This document shows, one piece after another, positions 1 through 10,800 of a stretch of 64,000 nt of DNA. The notes under the pieces were generated by a model. It searched no databases. It worked only from the letters and a program-made list of their open reading frames with translations, and had not been told where the DNA came from. Position 1 is the stretch's first letter, and each line of letters begins with the position of its first letter. The position numbers were made by a program, and so were the translations under genes. Origin of the DNA: Kocuria sp. (GTDB taxonomy: Bacteria; Actinomycetota; Actinomycetes; Actinomycetales; Micrococcaceae); assembly GCA_030524035.1 (NCBI GenBank), contig JAUNHG010000003.1, forward strand, positions 310,001-374,000, given 5' to 3'.

Positions 1-2
1 GC

Positions 3-683
3 CGATACAACCCGGAAGTTTCCGAAGAAGCCCACTGGGACGAATTCCGGTTGACGATGTACGGCACGGACCGCGTATTAGACTGCTTGCACAAAATCAA
101 ATGGGAGATTGACGGATCGTTGTCCTTCCGCCGGTCTTGCGCCCACGGTGTGTGCGGTTCGGATGCAATGCGCATCAATGGTCAGAACCGGTTAGCTTGC
201 AAGGTGCTGTTGAAGGATTTGGACCTTTCCAAGCCTCTGACAATCGAGCCCATTAAGGGTCTGCCGTGCGAAAAAGACCTCATCGTGGACATGGAACCCT
301 TCTTCCAGTCCTACCGTGAAATCATGCCGTTCTTGGTCAACGTGGATAACGAACCGGAACGCGAGCGTTATCAGTCCGTGGAGGACCGCGCCCGCTTTGA
401 CGACACCACAAAATGTATTTTGTGCGCTGCATGCACTTCCTCCTGTCCTGTGTTCTGGACAGACGGACAGTACTTTGGCCCAGCAGCAATTGTGAATGCT
501 CACCGGTTCATCTTTGATTCTCGTGATCAGGCCGGGGATATGCGCCTGGAAATCCTCAACGACAAAGAAGGGGTGTGGCGCTGCCGCACCACGTTCAACT
601 GCACCGAGGCCTGCCCGCGCGGTATCCAAATCACCAAAGCCATTGCCGAGGTCAAAAAAGCAGCCCTGGCTCGCTCCATGTAG
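3..683 (+). CDS. sdhB: Succinate dehydrogenase iron-sulfur subunit (5'-truncated)
   Basis: Iron-sulfur subunit of succinate dehydrogenase (complex II), which carries electrons from the flavoprotein to the membrane quinone site. The gene enters from the left edge; the reading frame is already open at base 3, so the start codon is outside the window. Visible are the plant-type [2Fe-2S] ligands (SCAHGVCGSD, then C in RLACK), the ferredoxin-like [4Fe-4S] motif CILCAACTSSCP, and the [3Fe-4S]/second cluster segment CRTTFNCTEACPRGI near the C-terminus. The C-terminal end is normal for the family. sdhA and the membrane subunits would be expected to the left. A strong hairpin follows directly, so this is probably the last gene of the sdh operon. 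Confidence 0.95.
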   Translation, partial: RYNPEVSEEAHWDEFRLTMYGTDRVLDCLHKIKWEIDGSLSFRRSCAHGVCGSDAMRINGQNRLACKVLLKDLDLSKPLTIEPIKGLPCEKDLIVDMEPFFQSYREIMPFLVNVDNEPERERYQSVEDRARFDDTTKCILCAACTSSCPVFWTDGQYFGPAAIVNAHRFIFDSRDQAGDMRLEILNDKEGVWRCRTTFNCTEACPRGIQITKAIAEVKKAALARSM

Positions 684-711
684 CACTACACCCAATAGAG
701 GGTTTTTTCAC

Positions 712-760
712 AAAACGTTTCCCGTCGTTGCATCTGTAGCAACGACGGGAAACGTTTTTT
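712..760 (+). terminator. Rho-independent terminator after sdhB
   Basis: A perfect 19-bp inverted repeat (712-730 with 740-758) around a 9-base loop ends in a run of T on the plus strand (755-760). It starts 28 bases after the sdhB stop. The stem begins with A residues, so it could also act in the other direction. Confidence 0.92.
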
Positions 761-931
761 GTGCACCTGACTCATATGTTTCAACGACGACGTCACCACT
801 TCTTCCATGATGCAAAATTCATGATCTTGCGGCCAATTCCATGCGTGGTGATGAAAATGATCGCGCAGCAACCCATGCCAACCATGAAGGGTCATTCAAA
901 TATGGGACATCAACAAACCACCGTGGATCAC

Positions 932-963
932 GAGGGGTCCGCAGACCTCTCTGTGGACCCCTC
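932..963. other. Stem-loop in the sdhB-secreted protein gap
   Basis: Bases 932-943 pair with 952-963 (12 bp, one G.U) around an 8-base loop. It sits in the 385-base gap between sdhB and the next gene. No T-run follows, so a terminator role is uncertain; it could be part of a leader or an RNA stability element. The rest of the gap (764-1068) shows no convincing gene. Just before the next gene is a 7-bp inverted repeat CTTGTCA/TGACAAG (1013-1019 and 1034-1040). Confidence 0.45.
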
Positions 964-1068
964 CTGCACACTTTAGGGGACAAAAACACCTCATGGTGGT
1001 TGATAGTTTTTCCTTGTCAACGGGCCCTTTGACTGACAAGTGATCGACCGATTCAAGGACGTGAACCG

Positions 1069-1551
1069 ATGAAGAAGAAGACCATTCCCGCTGCCATCAC
1101 GCTGGCTGCCGCTCTGACGGCCGTCACCGTTCCGGCAGCCAACGCCACTGCCAACCACTCCGCTCCTTCCGGCGGCTCGCACTCCACCACAGTGAAATAC
1201 GGCACCGACTCCAGCGGCTGGTACAAGAAGTCTGGTACCTGGCAGATCAGCGGGTCGTACGAAACCGTCGGTGGTTGGTCCACCAAGTCTGGCGGCTCAT
1301 ACAACAGCGGCTCCCAGGGCGAGAAATCACATGACAGCGGCTCTACCGGCGGTCAATCACACGGCGATTCCGGCTCCAAAGGTGAATCACACGACTCTGG
1401 TTCACACAAGGGCGGCGGTGACCACGGTGATCACTCCCATGACAAAGGATCCGACCACGGGAAGAAGCACCACTCCAAAGGCTCACATGGCGTGACCTGG
1501 AGCAAGGTCTACGTCCCGAAGTCCAGCGGATGGAGCTGGGTCTACTGCTAA
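1069..1551 (+). CDS. Secreted Gly/Ser/His-rich low-complexity protein
   Basis: Family not recognised. The 160-residue product starts with a clear Sec signal peptide (MKKK, hydrophobic stretch to about residue 25, AANA cleavage-like site). The mature part is low complexity: a Ser/Gly/Tyr/Trp segment (about 30-80), then a Ser-Gly-His-Asp region (about 85-140) with recurring SHDSGS, GDHGDHSHD and KHHSKGSHG blocks. It ends in a short Trp/Tyr-rich segment with one terminal Cys. The AAGGACG Shine-Dalgarno motif before ATG 1069 fixes the start. The many His and Asp residues suggest metal or water binding at the cell surface, but no catalytic domain is visible. It is a single-gene unit between the sdhB terminator and a downstream hairpin. 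Confidence 0.8.
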   Translation: MKKKTIPAAITLAAALTAVTVPAANATANHSAPSGGSHSTTVKYGTDSSGWYKKSGTWQISGSYETVGGWSTKSGGSYNSGSQGEKSHDSGSTGGQSHGDSGSKGESHDSGSHKGGGDHGDHSHDKGSDHGKKHHSKGSHGVTWSKVYVPKSSGWSWVYC

Positions 1552-1599
1552 GCGAGCAGTGCCGCTGATTCCTTAGCAACCAGGAAGTGCTGAGAATCG

Positions 1600-1650
1600 C
1601 CGGGCGAGCTATCGGTCTGGGGCAGGTAAACCCCATACCGACTCGCTCGG
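1600..1650. terminator. Hairpin between convergent genes
   Basis: An imperfect inverted repeat (about 1600-1623 with 1631-1650) lies between the secreted protein gene and the 3' end of the minus-strand YihY-family gene, a position suited to a bidirectional terminator. There is a short T-rich stretch on the plus side. Confidence 0.5.
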
Positions 1651-1692
1651 TGATTTTCATGTGTGGGACAGCAAATACCACTGCAATGGGGT

Positions 1693-2805
1693 TTAGAGGT
1701 TCCGTTTGTGGGTGCGAATGCTGTCTAACAGCTGAACATCGATGGGCGTCACCGCCCGCTCCTCCCCTGGCGGTTGTGCGTGACCTCCATTAAAGTCAGC
1801 TTGCAACAAAGCACCAAATGCCGTGGAAATCAGGATTATCTGGCTGAAGAAATAGAACCAAAACAACACGCCAACAATGATTCCCACGGATAGCAAGTAC
1901 GGATTAGCGGCCATGTTTTGAATTAATGCCCCACCCACCTGCCGTAAAGCTACGTTACCGAGCACACCCAACGCCACAATGCAAAACATGGGCCACGGAC
2001 TGGGTTTCAGCTGCGCCAAGACGCGAATCATCAAGTACAACATGACGGCGTCTGCCAACACCCCCACGACCGTAGCGGCACCGTAAAAGAATTCACCACC
2101 CAGAAAATCTATAATCCCCCCAAACCAGCCAATCCCAGAAAGCGCCTCTTCTAAAAAACGCAAAGCACCAGCTGCTTCAGCATTCAACACCAGAGATACT
2201 GCTAAAACACCCACCAACAAGAGGAGACTGAAAACATCGCGTGGAATCGCTGCCACTGGGACTCCACGCGCCGGGGGCACCTCAAACATACGCCGACACG
2301 ATAACCTGATTCCCGCCGCCCACCGCCAGGCCACAAAACACAGAACAGCCGTAGCCACAATCGTGGTGACGGTGAAGGGCTGTGGATTGGCTAATACTGA
2401 TTCGGGGATCACACCACCGTCACCTGTATTAATCAGGCCAGGTACGGTGTCCACGATGGCATCCACCACCAACCGGCGCAGTTCAGAATCAGCACCCAAA
2501 ATACGCCCCGCCACGGAAGCGCCGATCGCTAAAAGCGCCGTCGAAGCAAAAAGCATATTGTAACTCAACCCGGCTGCCATCAAAGGACCACCGTGGAAGA
2601 AATAATGCATAATGAGCCGACCAGGTAACAACGTCCACACATAACTTAAGGCCAGGTTAAATACCTGGAACACCAAGCGGAAAAATCCCGCGCCACTATT
2701 TCGACGATACGTAAAAATAGCAACCTGGCGGCGAAATTCCCGCTGCAGACCTTCTTTATCGACAGCTGACGGCATCACCCGGGGCGGCTCCAACAACTCA
2801 GACAT
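1693..2805 (-). CDS. YihY/virulence factor BrkB family membrane protein
   Basis: Integral membrane protein of the YihY (formerly RNase BN/BrkB) family, function uncertain. The 370 residues hold about six hydrophobic helices. A typical family segment is [21 protein letters not shown] near residues 80-100, and the C-terminal helix is followed by a polar tail. The start chosen is ATG 2805, which overlaps the trpS stop by eight bases and suggests translational coupling; the frame stays open 38 codons further upstream inside trpS, but that extension does not look like this family. It is the last gene of a minus-strand run with trpS. Confidence 0.85.
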   Translation of the reverse strand: MSELLEPPRVMPSAVDKEGLQREFRRQVAIFTYRRNSGAGFFRLVFQVFNLALSYVWTLLPGRLIMHYFFHGGPLMAAGLSYNMLFASTALLAIGASVAGRILGADSELRRLVVDAIVDTVPGLINTGDGGVIPESVLANPQPFTVTTIVATAVLCFVAWRWAAGIRLSCRRMFEVPPARGVPVAAIPRDVFSLLLLVGVLAVSLVLNAEAAGALRFLEEALSGIGWFGGIIDFLGGEFFYGAATVVGVLADAVMLYLMIRVLAQLKPSPWPMFCIVALGVLGNVALRQVGGALIQNMAANPYLLSVGIIVGVLFWFYFFSQIILISTAFGALLQADFNGGHAQPPGEERAVTPIDVQLLDSIRTHKRNL

Positions 2806-3841
2806 GGCGCGGTGGCAAAAAGCCCACTTTACGGTGCACTTCAGCCAAAGTTTCTGTGGCGATCTCCCGACCCTTTTGGGCCCCGCGCGCCAGAATACGG
2901 TCCAACTCAGCAGGGTCATCCAGCAATTCCTGCGCCCTCGTATGAATTGGGCTGAAGGTATTATTCACAACCTCCGCCAAGTCTACTTTGAGATGGCCAT
3001 ACATTTTTCCCTGATATTCGTCAACAATTTTCTCAATAGGCCGCCCTGTTAACGCGGAATAAATCGTGAGAAGGTTCGCTATTCCCGGCTGTTGATCACG
3101 ATCAAATCGAATCTGCGTGCCATCGTCAGTCACAGCAGATTTAATTTTCTTAGCGTTACGTTTTGCAGAATCCAAAATCCGCAACAATCCAGCATCCGAC
3201 TCTGCGGACTTAGACATTTTGACAGTAGGATTCTGAAGATCATAAATCTTAGCGGTGTCCTTGAGGATCTTGGGCTCGGGCACAGTCAGTGTTTCCCCGA
3301 ATCGCGCGTTGAACCGTTGCGCTAAATTCCGAGTCAGCTCCAAATGCTGCCGTTGGTCCTCCCCCACGGGCACCACATCACTGCGGTAAGCCAGAATATC
3401 GGCAGCCATCAACACCGGGTAAGTAAACAAACCCACTGTTGCAGCCTCTGCACCCTGTTTCGCAGATTTATCCTTGAACTGAGTCATCCGCGCGGCTTCA
3501 CCGTAGCCGGTCAAACAGTTCAGCACCCACGCCAGCTGCGCGTGTTCTGGCACGTGGGACTGCACCAGCATGATGGATTTATCTGGATCAATACCCGCCG
3601 CTATGTACTGGGCTGCCGTCACTCTGGTGCGGTGAACCAATTCCTGGGGATCTTGCGCCACAGTGATCGCATGCAAATCCGCGATAAAGAAAATGCACTC
3701 GTTGTCTTCCTGCATTCCCACCCAATTGCGCAACGCACCCACATAATTGCCCAAGTGCAATGAGTCGGCGGAGGGTTGCACTCCGGAAAGTGCCCGCGGC
3801 TTGCGGACGGGCACGGTGGCAGGCTGAGATGGAACGGTCAC
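2798..3841 (-). CDS. trpS: Tryptophanyl-tRNA synthetase
   Basis: Class I aminoacyl-tRNA synthetase that charges tRNA-Trp in the cytoplasm. The 347-residue protein carries the HIGH-type signature as LHLGNY (28-33) and a perfect KMSKS loop at 208-212, with conserved family segments such as [10 protein letters not shown] and [15 protein letters not shown] between them. Length matches bacterial TrpS. The GTG start is preceded by GAGGAAG. It lies 46 bases downstream of xth and overlaps the following YihY-family gene. Confidence 0.97.
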   Translation of the reverse strand: MTVPSQPATVPVRKPRALSGVQPSADSLHLGNYVGALRNWVGMQEDNECIFFIADLHAITVAQDPQELVHRTRVTAAQYIAAGIDPDKSIMLVQSHVPEHAQLAWVLNCLTGYGEAARMTQFKDKSAKQGAEAATVGLFTYPVLMAADILAYRSDVVPVGEDQRQHLELTRNLAQRFNARFGETLTVPEPKILKDTAKIYDLQNPTVKMSKSAESDAGLLRILDSAKRNAKKIKSAVTDDGTQIRFDRDQQPGIANLLTIYSALTGRPIEKIVDEYQGKMYGHLKVDLAEVVNNTFSPIHTRAQELLDDPAELDRILARGAQKGREIATETLAEVHRKVGFLPPRHV

Positions 3842-3887
3842 GGTAAAAACTTCTTCCTCGACATGATGCTCAGTTCAGCGGTGTTGT

Positions 3888-4739
3888 TCAGAAACGGTAG
3901 TCCACAACTAAGGGTGCGTGATCAGAAAAACGAGTGTCGTATGTGGCAGCTCGATCCACCACCGCCGTTGCGGCCTTGACCGCCAAAGCGGGAGTAGCCA
4001 TGTGATAGTCAATCCGCCAACCAGCGTCATTATCGAAGGCCTGTCCCCTATAAGACCACCAGGTGTAGGGTCCCGGTACCTGCCCCGCCAAGCTCCTGGC
4101 AACATCTACATAGCCAAGCTCACCAAAATACCGGTCAAAATAGGCACGCTCCTCCGGCAGAAACCCAGAGTTCTTGACGTTACCTTTCCAGTTTTTAATG
4201 TCCAATTCGGTATGCCCCACGTTAAGGTCACCCACCACCAGAACATGATCTGTTTGAGCTGCCAATTCAGGTAACCGCTGCGTCATCGCCTCAAGAAAAG
4301 CGTATTTATCTACCTGACGTGGGGTATCCACTTCACCAGAGTGAACATAGGTACATACCAGAGTGAGTGTGGTCTGATCCGGCAGAATGATGGTGTCCTC
4401 AATCCATCGCCCGGAATCGTTCGTGCCATCCGCCAAACCAACATGGCGCTGTGTGAGCAACAGACTGCCCTGACGAGCATCACGCCGCACTGCGGTCAAT
4501 ACTCCTGCTCGGCCTTTCGCTTCCGCCGCCTGATGGTGGATCTCCCACGTATCCTCCCCCAGCAATTCGCGAGCAATAGCATCCGGGGCGCGCACTTCTT
4601 GCAAACACAGGATGTCAACGTCCCGATCAGCCAACCAATCAGCCATCCCGCGTTTGTAGGCAGCCCGAATCCCATTGACATTGACCGTGGCAATACGCAC
4701 CACGTGGTCACGGGGAACTTGGGGGGATTGTTCACTCAC
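3888..4739 (-). CDS. xth: Exodeoxyribonuclease III (AP endonuclease)
   Basis: Xth/ExoA-type enzyme of the endonuclease/exonuclease/phosphatase fold, acting in base-excision repair at abasic sites. Across 283 residues the expected motifs appear in order: ATVNVNGIRAA at the N-terminus, the metal-binding Glu in LCLQEVRAP, CTYVHSG, VGDLNVGHTELD, the Trp/Asp segment WRIDYHMAT, and the terminal SDHAPLVVDY. The GTG start at 4739 has GAGAGGA eight bases upstream. Confidence 0.96.
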   Translation of the reverse strand: MSEQSPQVPRDHVVRIATVNVNGIRAAYKRGMADWLADRDVDILCLQEVRAPDAIARELLGEDTWEIHHQAAEAKGRAGVLTAVRRDARQGSLLLTQRHVGLADGTNDSGRWIEDTIILPDQTTLTLVCTYVHSGEVDTPRQVDKYAFLEAMTQRLPELAAQTDHVLVVGDLNVGHTELDIKNWKGNVKNSGFLPEERAYFDRYFGELGYVDVARSLAGQVPGPYTWWSYRGQAFDNDAGWRIDYHMATPALAVKAATAVVDRAATYDTRFSDHAPLVVDYRF

Positions 4740-4774
4740 TTCTAGGGTCCTCTCTGTGGTGTTTCAGAGCTTTT

Positions 4775-5326
4775 TCAACGGGAAGCGTCGTCCACAACCT
4801 CGCCGGTCAAAGGATTATCAGCATCTTTGATCATGCCCATACCGTTGGATGCGGTCACAGCAATGGTGTCCAGGGCGCGATCCACCTGATCACGGTCCCC
4901 AACGGAAGACCCATCCGCCGCCGGAAGGTTGGCAGCAATCACTCGGGCCTGGACCATGATGATCTGAAAAGAATGCTCCAACTTCTGATCCAAGATGGAC
5001 CGCTGCGGTGCCGGAGCAGTTGACGCCGATGCCATGGGCGCCCTGCCAAACCGAAGGTCAGCCTCAGCTTGGGCCTGTTGAATCTGACGCGCCCCAAACA
5101 AGGCAGCTTTACGCACCATCCACAGCACAAAGATGGCGACCAACAACCATCCCAAGGCAATGGCTGCCAGGATCCAGCCGAGCACAGAATGTTCGTTGGC
5201 CGCTTGCAATACAGCCACCATAAAAATAACCAACAGTGCGCTCATGCCGATCACCGTGACCCACAAGGAAGCACGAGATGATGGACGAGCGGTGGACGTG
5301 GCGCGTGAAGAACCGATGGGCTGCAT
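4775..5326 (-). CDS. Small membrane protein with two N-terminal helices
   Basis: Not assigned to a family. The 183 residues begin with a short basic Ser/Arg-rich segment, then two hydrophobic helices (about 22-43 and 50-72) separated by a short loop, followed by a cytoplasm-like tail. The tail contains RILDQKLEHSFQIIMVQARVIAANL-type helical sequence (about 110-135) and an acidic C-terminus. It sits between folD and xth on the same strand, 42 bases after folD and 35 before xth, so it probably shares their transcript. No enzymatic motif is visible. Confidence 0.75.
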   Translation of the reverse strand: MQPIGSSRATSTARPSSRASLWVTVIGMSALLVIFMVAVLQAANEHSVLGWILAAIALGWLLVAIFVLWMVRKAALFGARQIQQAQAEADLRFGRAPMASASTAPAPQRSILDQKLEHSFQIIMVQARVIAANLPAADGSSVGDRDQVDRALDTIAVTASNGMGMIKDADNPLTGEVVDDASR

Positions 5327-5368
5327 AGGCTCTATTGTCCCGCACCACGTCCGCCGTGAAGAAATCCT

Positions 5369-6256
5369 CTACCGTAAGCCGACAGACCTTTCGGCAGCCT
5401 CCACCACGTTAACCAGCAGCATGGCGCGTGTCATGGGACCTACCCCACCGGGATTCGGTGACATCCACGACGCCCGCTGAGCGGCGGCCGGATCAATGTC
5501 TCCGGTTAGTCGTCGCTTGCCCGTAACAGGGTCCTCTATCCGAGAAACCCCAACATCCAACAAAATGGCACCCTCACGAATCTGATCACCCGTCACCATA
5601 TGCGGCTGCCCGGCAGCGGCCACCACCACATCCGCAGAGGCTAACAACGCATCCAGATTGCGCGTACCCGTATGCGCCAACGTCACGGTGGCATTGATCT
5701 GCTTGCGTGTCAGCAACAACCCCATAGGGCGCCCCACCGTCACACCACGCCCGATCACCAACACGTTCTTACCTTGAAGGTCAATACCGTGGCGCACGAG
5801 CAATTCCACGATGCCATGCGGGGTACATGGCAGCGGAGAATCCATAGGATCGTTGACGTTGAGCACCAACTTGCCCAAGTTGGTTGGGTGTAGACCATCA
5901 GCATCCTTAGCCGGGTCAATCAAACTCAGAATGCGATTGGTATCGAGATGAGCAGGTAACGGCAGCTGCACGATGTACCCAGTACACGCCGGATCTGCAT
6001 TCAACGCTTTAATCTGCGCTTCCACATCTTCTTGCGTGCTATCAGCGGGCAAATCACAGCGAATGGAGTGAATGCCCACCTCCGTGCAATCCCGGTGCTT
6101 ACCACCTACATATGAATGGGACGCCGGATCGTCACCCACCAGAACCGTTCCCAACCCGGGCACCTGCCCATGCTGAGCCACAGCGGCTACGCGCGACGCC
6201 AACTCACTTTTGATCGCAGCCGCTGTGGCAGTGCCATCTAAAATTTCCGCACTCAT
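5369..6256 (-). CDS. folD: Bifunctional methylenetetrahydrofolate dehydrogenase/cyclohydrolase
   Basis: Cytosolic one-carbon enzyme that interconverts 5,10-methylene-THF, 5,10-methenyl-THF and 10-formyl-THF using NADP. The 295-residue product shows family motifs: [15 protein letters not shown] (catalytic Lys region), [31 protein letters not shown], the Rossmann signature [12 protein letters not shown], and [15 protein letters not shown] at the C-terminus. The ATG at 6256 shares ATGA with the glyA stop; a GTG six bases upstream is possible but less attractive. The tight coupling to glyA fits their adjacent steps in folate metabolism. Confidence 0.96.
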   Translation of the reverse strand: MSAEILDGTATAAAIKSELASRVAAVAQHGQVPGLGTVLVGDDPASHSYVGGKHRDCTEVGIHSIRCDLPADSTQEDVEAQIKALNADPACTGYIVQLPLPAHLDTNRILSLIDPAKDADGLHPTNLGKLVLNVNDPMDSPLPCTPHGIVELLVRHGIDLQGKNVLVIGRGVTVGRPMGLLLTRKQINATVTLAHTGTRNLDALLASADVVVAAAGQPHMVTGDQIREGAILLDVGVSRIEDPVTGKRRLTGDIDPAAAQRASWMSPNPGGVGPMTRAMLLVNVVEAAERSVGLR

Positions 6257-7542
6257 CGCCACTGTTCAAGGTCGTTGTACAGCGGAAAGTCCTTCGCCAA
6301 CTTGTCCACGCGTGTGCGCAAGGTTTCGACGTTGGGCTGGGGCTTCAGTGCCGTGGCGATGATGTCTGCCACTTCTTGAAACTCTGTGGCACCAAAACCG
6401 CGAGTGGCCAACGCAGGAGTACCAATACGTAAACCAGAGGTGACCATGGGCGGGCGAGGGTCAAACGGAACAGCGTTGCGATTAACCGTAATGCCCACCT
6501 CGTGCAAGAGATCTTCCCCTTGCTTGCCGTCTAATTGCGAGTTGCGTAGATCCACCAGTACCAGATGCACATCCGTCCCGCCGGTTAGTACGGAAATTCC
6601 AGCCTCCGTAACATCCGGTGCAGTCAAACGGTCAGCAATGATTTTGGCACCCTCAATGGTGCGTTGCTGACGTTGCGCAAATTCTTCCGTAGCAGCGATT
6701 TTGAAAGCCACGGCTTTGCCCGCAATAGCATGCATGAGCGGACCGCCCTGGTGCCCCGGGAACACGTTGGAATCGATTTTCTTTTTCCATTCCTCTGTGC
6801 ACAGGATGACCCCGGAACGCGGACCCGCCAAGGTTTTATGCACTGTGGAGCTCACGACATCGGCGTGAGCAACTGGATTAGGGTGCAACCCCGCAGCCAC
6901 CAACCCCGCAAAGTGGGCCATATCCACCCACAGCTTGGCGCCTACCTCATCAGCAATGGAACGGAATGCTTCAAAGTCCAGGTGTCGGGAATATGCAGAC
7001 CAACCGGCCACAATCACCTGGGGATTATTTTCCTTGGCCACCTGACGCACCTGTTCCATGTCCAGTTGGTGGGTCTGCGGGTCAACCTCATAGGCAGCTA
7101 TGTTGTAAAGCTTGCCGGAAATATTCAGCTTCATGCCATGGGTCAAATGCCCACCATGCGCCAAAGAAAGTCCCATGAGGGTATCGCCAGGTTCCATCAA
7201 AGCGGTCATGATCGCGCTGTTGGCTTGCGCCCCAGAATGCGGCTGAACATTAGCGTGGAAAGCACCGAATAATGTCGTGGCCCGATCACGCGCCAGGTTT
7301 TCCACAACATCCACATGTTCACAGCCCCCGTAGTACCGGCGACCCGGGTAACCTTCCGCGTACTTATTGGTCAGCACCGATCCTTGGGCTTCTAAGACAG
7401 CCCGCGGGGCAAAGTTTTCGGAAGCGATCATTTCCAGGGTGCCACGCTGCCGACCGACTTCAGCCTGGATAGCAGCAGCAACTTCTGGATCAACTTCCGC
7501 AAGGGGACGATCAGTGACATCAACCCGTGGTGTGGTGCTCAT
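6253..7542 (-). CDS. glyA: Serine hydroxymethyltransferase
   Basis: PLP enzyme that converts serine and THF to glycine and methylene-THF, the substrate of the downstream FolD. The 429-residue product has the family landmarks: IASENF (39-44), [31 protein letters not shown], and the PLP lysine in [13 protein letters not shown] (Lys236). The ATG at 7542 has AGGAGG at ideal distance; the frame extends 20 codons further upstream but without such a site. It is the first gene of the glyA-folD-membrane protein-xth run. Confidence 0.97.
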   Translation of the reverse strand: MSTTPRVDVTDRPLAEVDPEVAAAIQAEVGRQRGTLEMIASENFAPRAVLEAQGSVLTNKYAEGYPGRRYYGGCEHVDVVENLARDRATTLFGAFHANVQPHSGAQANSAIMTALMEPGDTLMGLSLAHGGHLTHGMKLNISGKLYNIAAYEVDPQTHQLDMEQVRQVAKENNPQVIVAGWSAYSRHLDFEAFRSIADEVGAKLWVDMAHFAGLVAAGLHPNPVAHADVVSSTVHKTLAGPRSGVILCTEEWKKKIDSNVFPGHQGGPLMHAIAGKAVAFKIAATEEFAQRQQRTIEGAKIIADRLTAPDVTEAGISVLTGGTDVHLVLVDLRNSQLDGKQGEDLLHEVGITVNRNAVPFDPRPPMVTSGLRIGTPALATRGFGATEFQEVADIIATALKPQPNVETLRTRVDKLAKDFPLYNDLEQWR

Positions 7543-7676
7543 ATGTTTCCTCCTGGACTCACAGCGTGACGGTGTGAACAATTGGGGCAAATGCGGCGAC
7601 AAATGATCAACTGGCTCAGTCGTAGCTCATTGTAGAACCACCAGTCATGACACGACTATGACAATCTGCCATGGCC

Positions 7677-7717
7677 TTGACGGTGATTCACACAACACGT
7701 TTAAGACCTACACGTGT
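7677..7717 (+). promoter_or_regulatory. Candidate promoter and operator of the GH65 locus
   Basis: TTGACG (7677-7682) and TTTAAG (7700-7705) are separated by 17 bases and resemble a sigma-70-type promoter. The predicted start point falls in the perfect palindrome ACACGTGT (7710-7717), whose central CG fits LacI-family operators. A LacI-type gene closes the same locus. The 343-base gap 7543-7885 otherwise holds only this and the glyA leader. The GH65 reading frame is open back to base 7658, but the upstream segment does not look like protein. Confidence 0.4.
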
Positions 7718-7885
7718 GCGTGCTTTAATCTTGGTCGACACCTGATTATGGGGAGGGGTGTGTTCATCCACCATGGCCTTCCTCAGTCGTCCGACGCACA
7801 GCCGCGCCCGATCCCTTCAGGTCCAGGCGGTGGCAGGCCGCATTCCACCGGACAGGGTAGGGGCTCGTTAGTACAGGAGCACCTG

Positions 7886-10800
7886 TTGATCGCACTACCC
7901 ACCGCACCATTCACTGCTTCTATTCCGCAAATCCGTGGGAACGAAGCACCAGAAAAGCCTTCGGACGGTTTGCGTACCACTTACTCCGCCGTGATTTTTG
8001 ACATGGATGGCGTAGTCACAGATACCGCCGCTGTTCATGCCTTGGCTTGGAAGATGCTGTTCGACTCCGTTTTGCGTGACGACCGGCTGGAGGCTTCAGG
8101 CAGCGAACAGATCGACCGCAGCGAATTCGATATCGCCACAGATTACCGCGATTTTGTGGACGGACGACGCCGGGAAGACGGCATCCGCTCTCTGCTGGCC
8201 GCACGTGGAGCTGCTCTGCCGGAAGGTACGGATCATGACTCCGCCGGAGACTGGACGGTTCAAGGGCAAGCAGCACTCAAAAACACTTATTTCGCTGAAG
8301 CCTTAGAGGACCAAGGCGTACGGGTATTTGACGGCACGGTCAAGCTCATCGAACGACTACGCGATGCCAAAGTACCCGTAGGACTCGTGACCGCCTCCCG
8401 TAATTCCGAGAACGTGCTAGAACGCGCTGAACTAGGACACCTGTTTGATCATATTGTGGATGGAGCCACCGCAGCCAATCTAGGGCTTCCGGGAAAGCCT
8501 GCCCCGGATACGTTCCTGCTGTGCGCCCAAGAATTAGGGGTAGATCCCGCTAACACCGTGGTGGTGGAGGACGCCGTCGCCGGTGTGGAGGCCGGGGTGG
8601 CTGGCGGTTTCGGGTTGGTCGTGGGCATCGCCCGTCACGGTGACCGCCACGCCCTCTATAACGGTGGCGCGCATGTGGTGCTCAATGATGTTGGTGAACT
8701 GGACCTAGGCGCTGTGCGTGAAGACCCCTGGAAACTGGTTTTCACCGGGTTTGATCCTGCTGTGCAAGCCCGCCGCGAATCATTGCTGACCCTATCCAAC
8801 GGATATATGGGGGTTCGTGGCGCATATGCAGAACGTTCCGCTGACGGTGTGCACTACCCGGGCAATTACCTGTCCGGTGTATTCAACCGTGTGGTCAGCC
8901 ATATCAATGGCCGCGATATCGAACATGAATCCATGGTGAACGCACCTGACTGGACGCATATGGACCTACGGGTTTCCGGCGGCTCTTGGTTATCCGAAGG
9001 TGGGTTGGAATTTTCCGATGAACGCACTGAATTGGATCTGCGAACCGGTGTGCTGACGCGCAGCATGACCCTCACAGACCTCTCCGGTGATTCCACAAGC
9101 TCCGGTGAACGGCCCCAACTGTCTATAGTGCAGCGCCGTCTGGTTTCTTTACGATTGCGGCACTTGGCAGCACAGGAAACCACCATCACTGCGCTGAACT
9201 TTACGGGCCGTGTGCACGTACGCACCGGCATTGACCCCGCCGTGACCAACGATGGCGTCAAGGAATACCGTGAGCTCAATTCCCACCACCTCACCACCAT
9301 TGAATCCACCACGCTGCCTGACGACAAAGAAACACTGCTGAGCGTAGTGACCACCAACCAGTCACACATCCAAATCGCCACCGCTCAGCGCACGGAAGTG
9401 CACGGTGCCGTTGCCACGCAAGCCCGGCGTGAAATTCGCCCCGGTGGCACCGAATTCCGTCGGCATCAAATCAGCGTCCGCCAGGGCGAACCGATTGTTG
9501 TAGACACCACCACCGCTGTGGTTACCAGCCGGGACGCTGCCATCGGCTCTCCGCGTGACGGCGCGTTATCCCAGTTAGACCGCAGCCCTAGCGGCTTTCA
9601 GGGCCTCTTGCCGGGCCATGAGTTAGCGTGGCAACGCCTGTGGGATCGGTACGACGTTCATTTGAAGCCGGACCAGGCACCGGAGGAATTACTCACCCAA
9701 CTATCCCTGCGGACACACGCTTTCCATACTGCCCAAACTTTAGCGCCGCACCTTTCTACACGCGACGCCGGGGTGCCTGCGCGTGGTTTGCACGGTGAAG
9801 GGTACCGGGGTCATATCTTCTGGGATGACGTGTATATCCTCCCGTTGGTTTCCCTGCACGAACCCCACGTGACCCGTTCGCTCTTGTCCTACCGGTGGCG
9901 GCGCCTCCCCATGGCCTACTACCGTGCCCAAGGCTTTGGTTTGAAAGGTGCCGCGTTCCCGTGGCAGTCCGGCTCCGATGGACGCGAGGAAACACCGCCG
10001 GAACTCTACAACCATCATTCCCAGCGGTGGATGCCAGATAACTCTTGGCGGCAGTTCCACGTGGGGTTGGCTATTGCTTATAACGCCTGGCACTACTACG
10101 AAGCCACCGGGGATATTGATTGGCTCTCGGGGCAAGGAGCCGAGTTAATCATCGGCATCACCCGTTTGTTTGCGTCCTTAACGGAATTTGATGAAGCAGA
10201 TGGTCGCTACCACATCAGCGGGGTCATGGGCCCCGATGAGTACCACGATGGCCCCCGGGATCAACATGGTGGTGGCGTGAAAGATAACGCGTACACCAAT
10301 GTGTTGGCGGCCTGGCTGTTCCGGCACTCCGCGTACATCTTCCATGACATGGTGGACCACCAGCGTGAAGAACTTATGGCGCATTTTGGTGTGACAGAGG
10401 ATGAGCCCGCCCGGTGGCTGGACATGTCTCAGAAAATGGCCATCGCGTTTAACTCGGACGGAACTATTTCCCAGTACGACGGCTACGACGACCTCGACGA
10501 GTTGGACTGGGACTACTACAAGAAGAAATACCGCAATATCGGCCGCCTGGATCTCCTGCTGGAGAACGAAGGCGATATGACCAACAACTACAAGCTATCC
10601 AAGCAAGCCGACACCATCATGTTGGTCTATCTGCTGGGCCCAGAAGGCCTCATTGAAGAGCTGGGACGCATGGGGTACGACATCGACCATGACGTGGTTG
10701 AACGCACCGTGGATTTCTACATTGCGCGCTCTTCACACGGTTCTTCCCTCTCCAAAGTAGTGAACGCAGCGGTGTTGGCATGGTTAGCCCCGGACCGCTC

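Noticed and set aside
7658-7885. Upstream extension of the GH65 gene frame
   Set aside because: It has low protein-like character, covers a likely promoter and palindrome, and a well-placed AGGAG supports the TTG at 7886.
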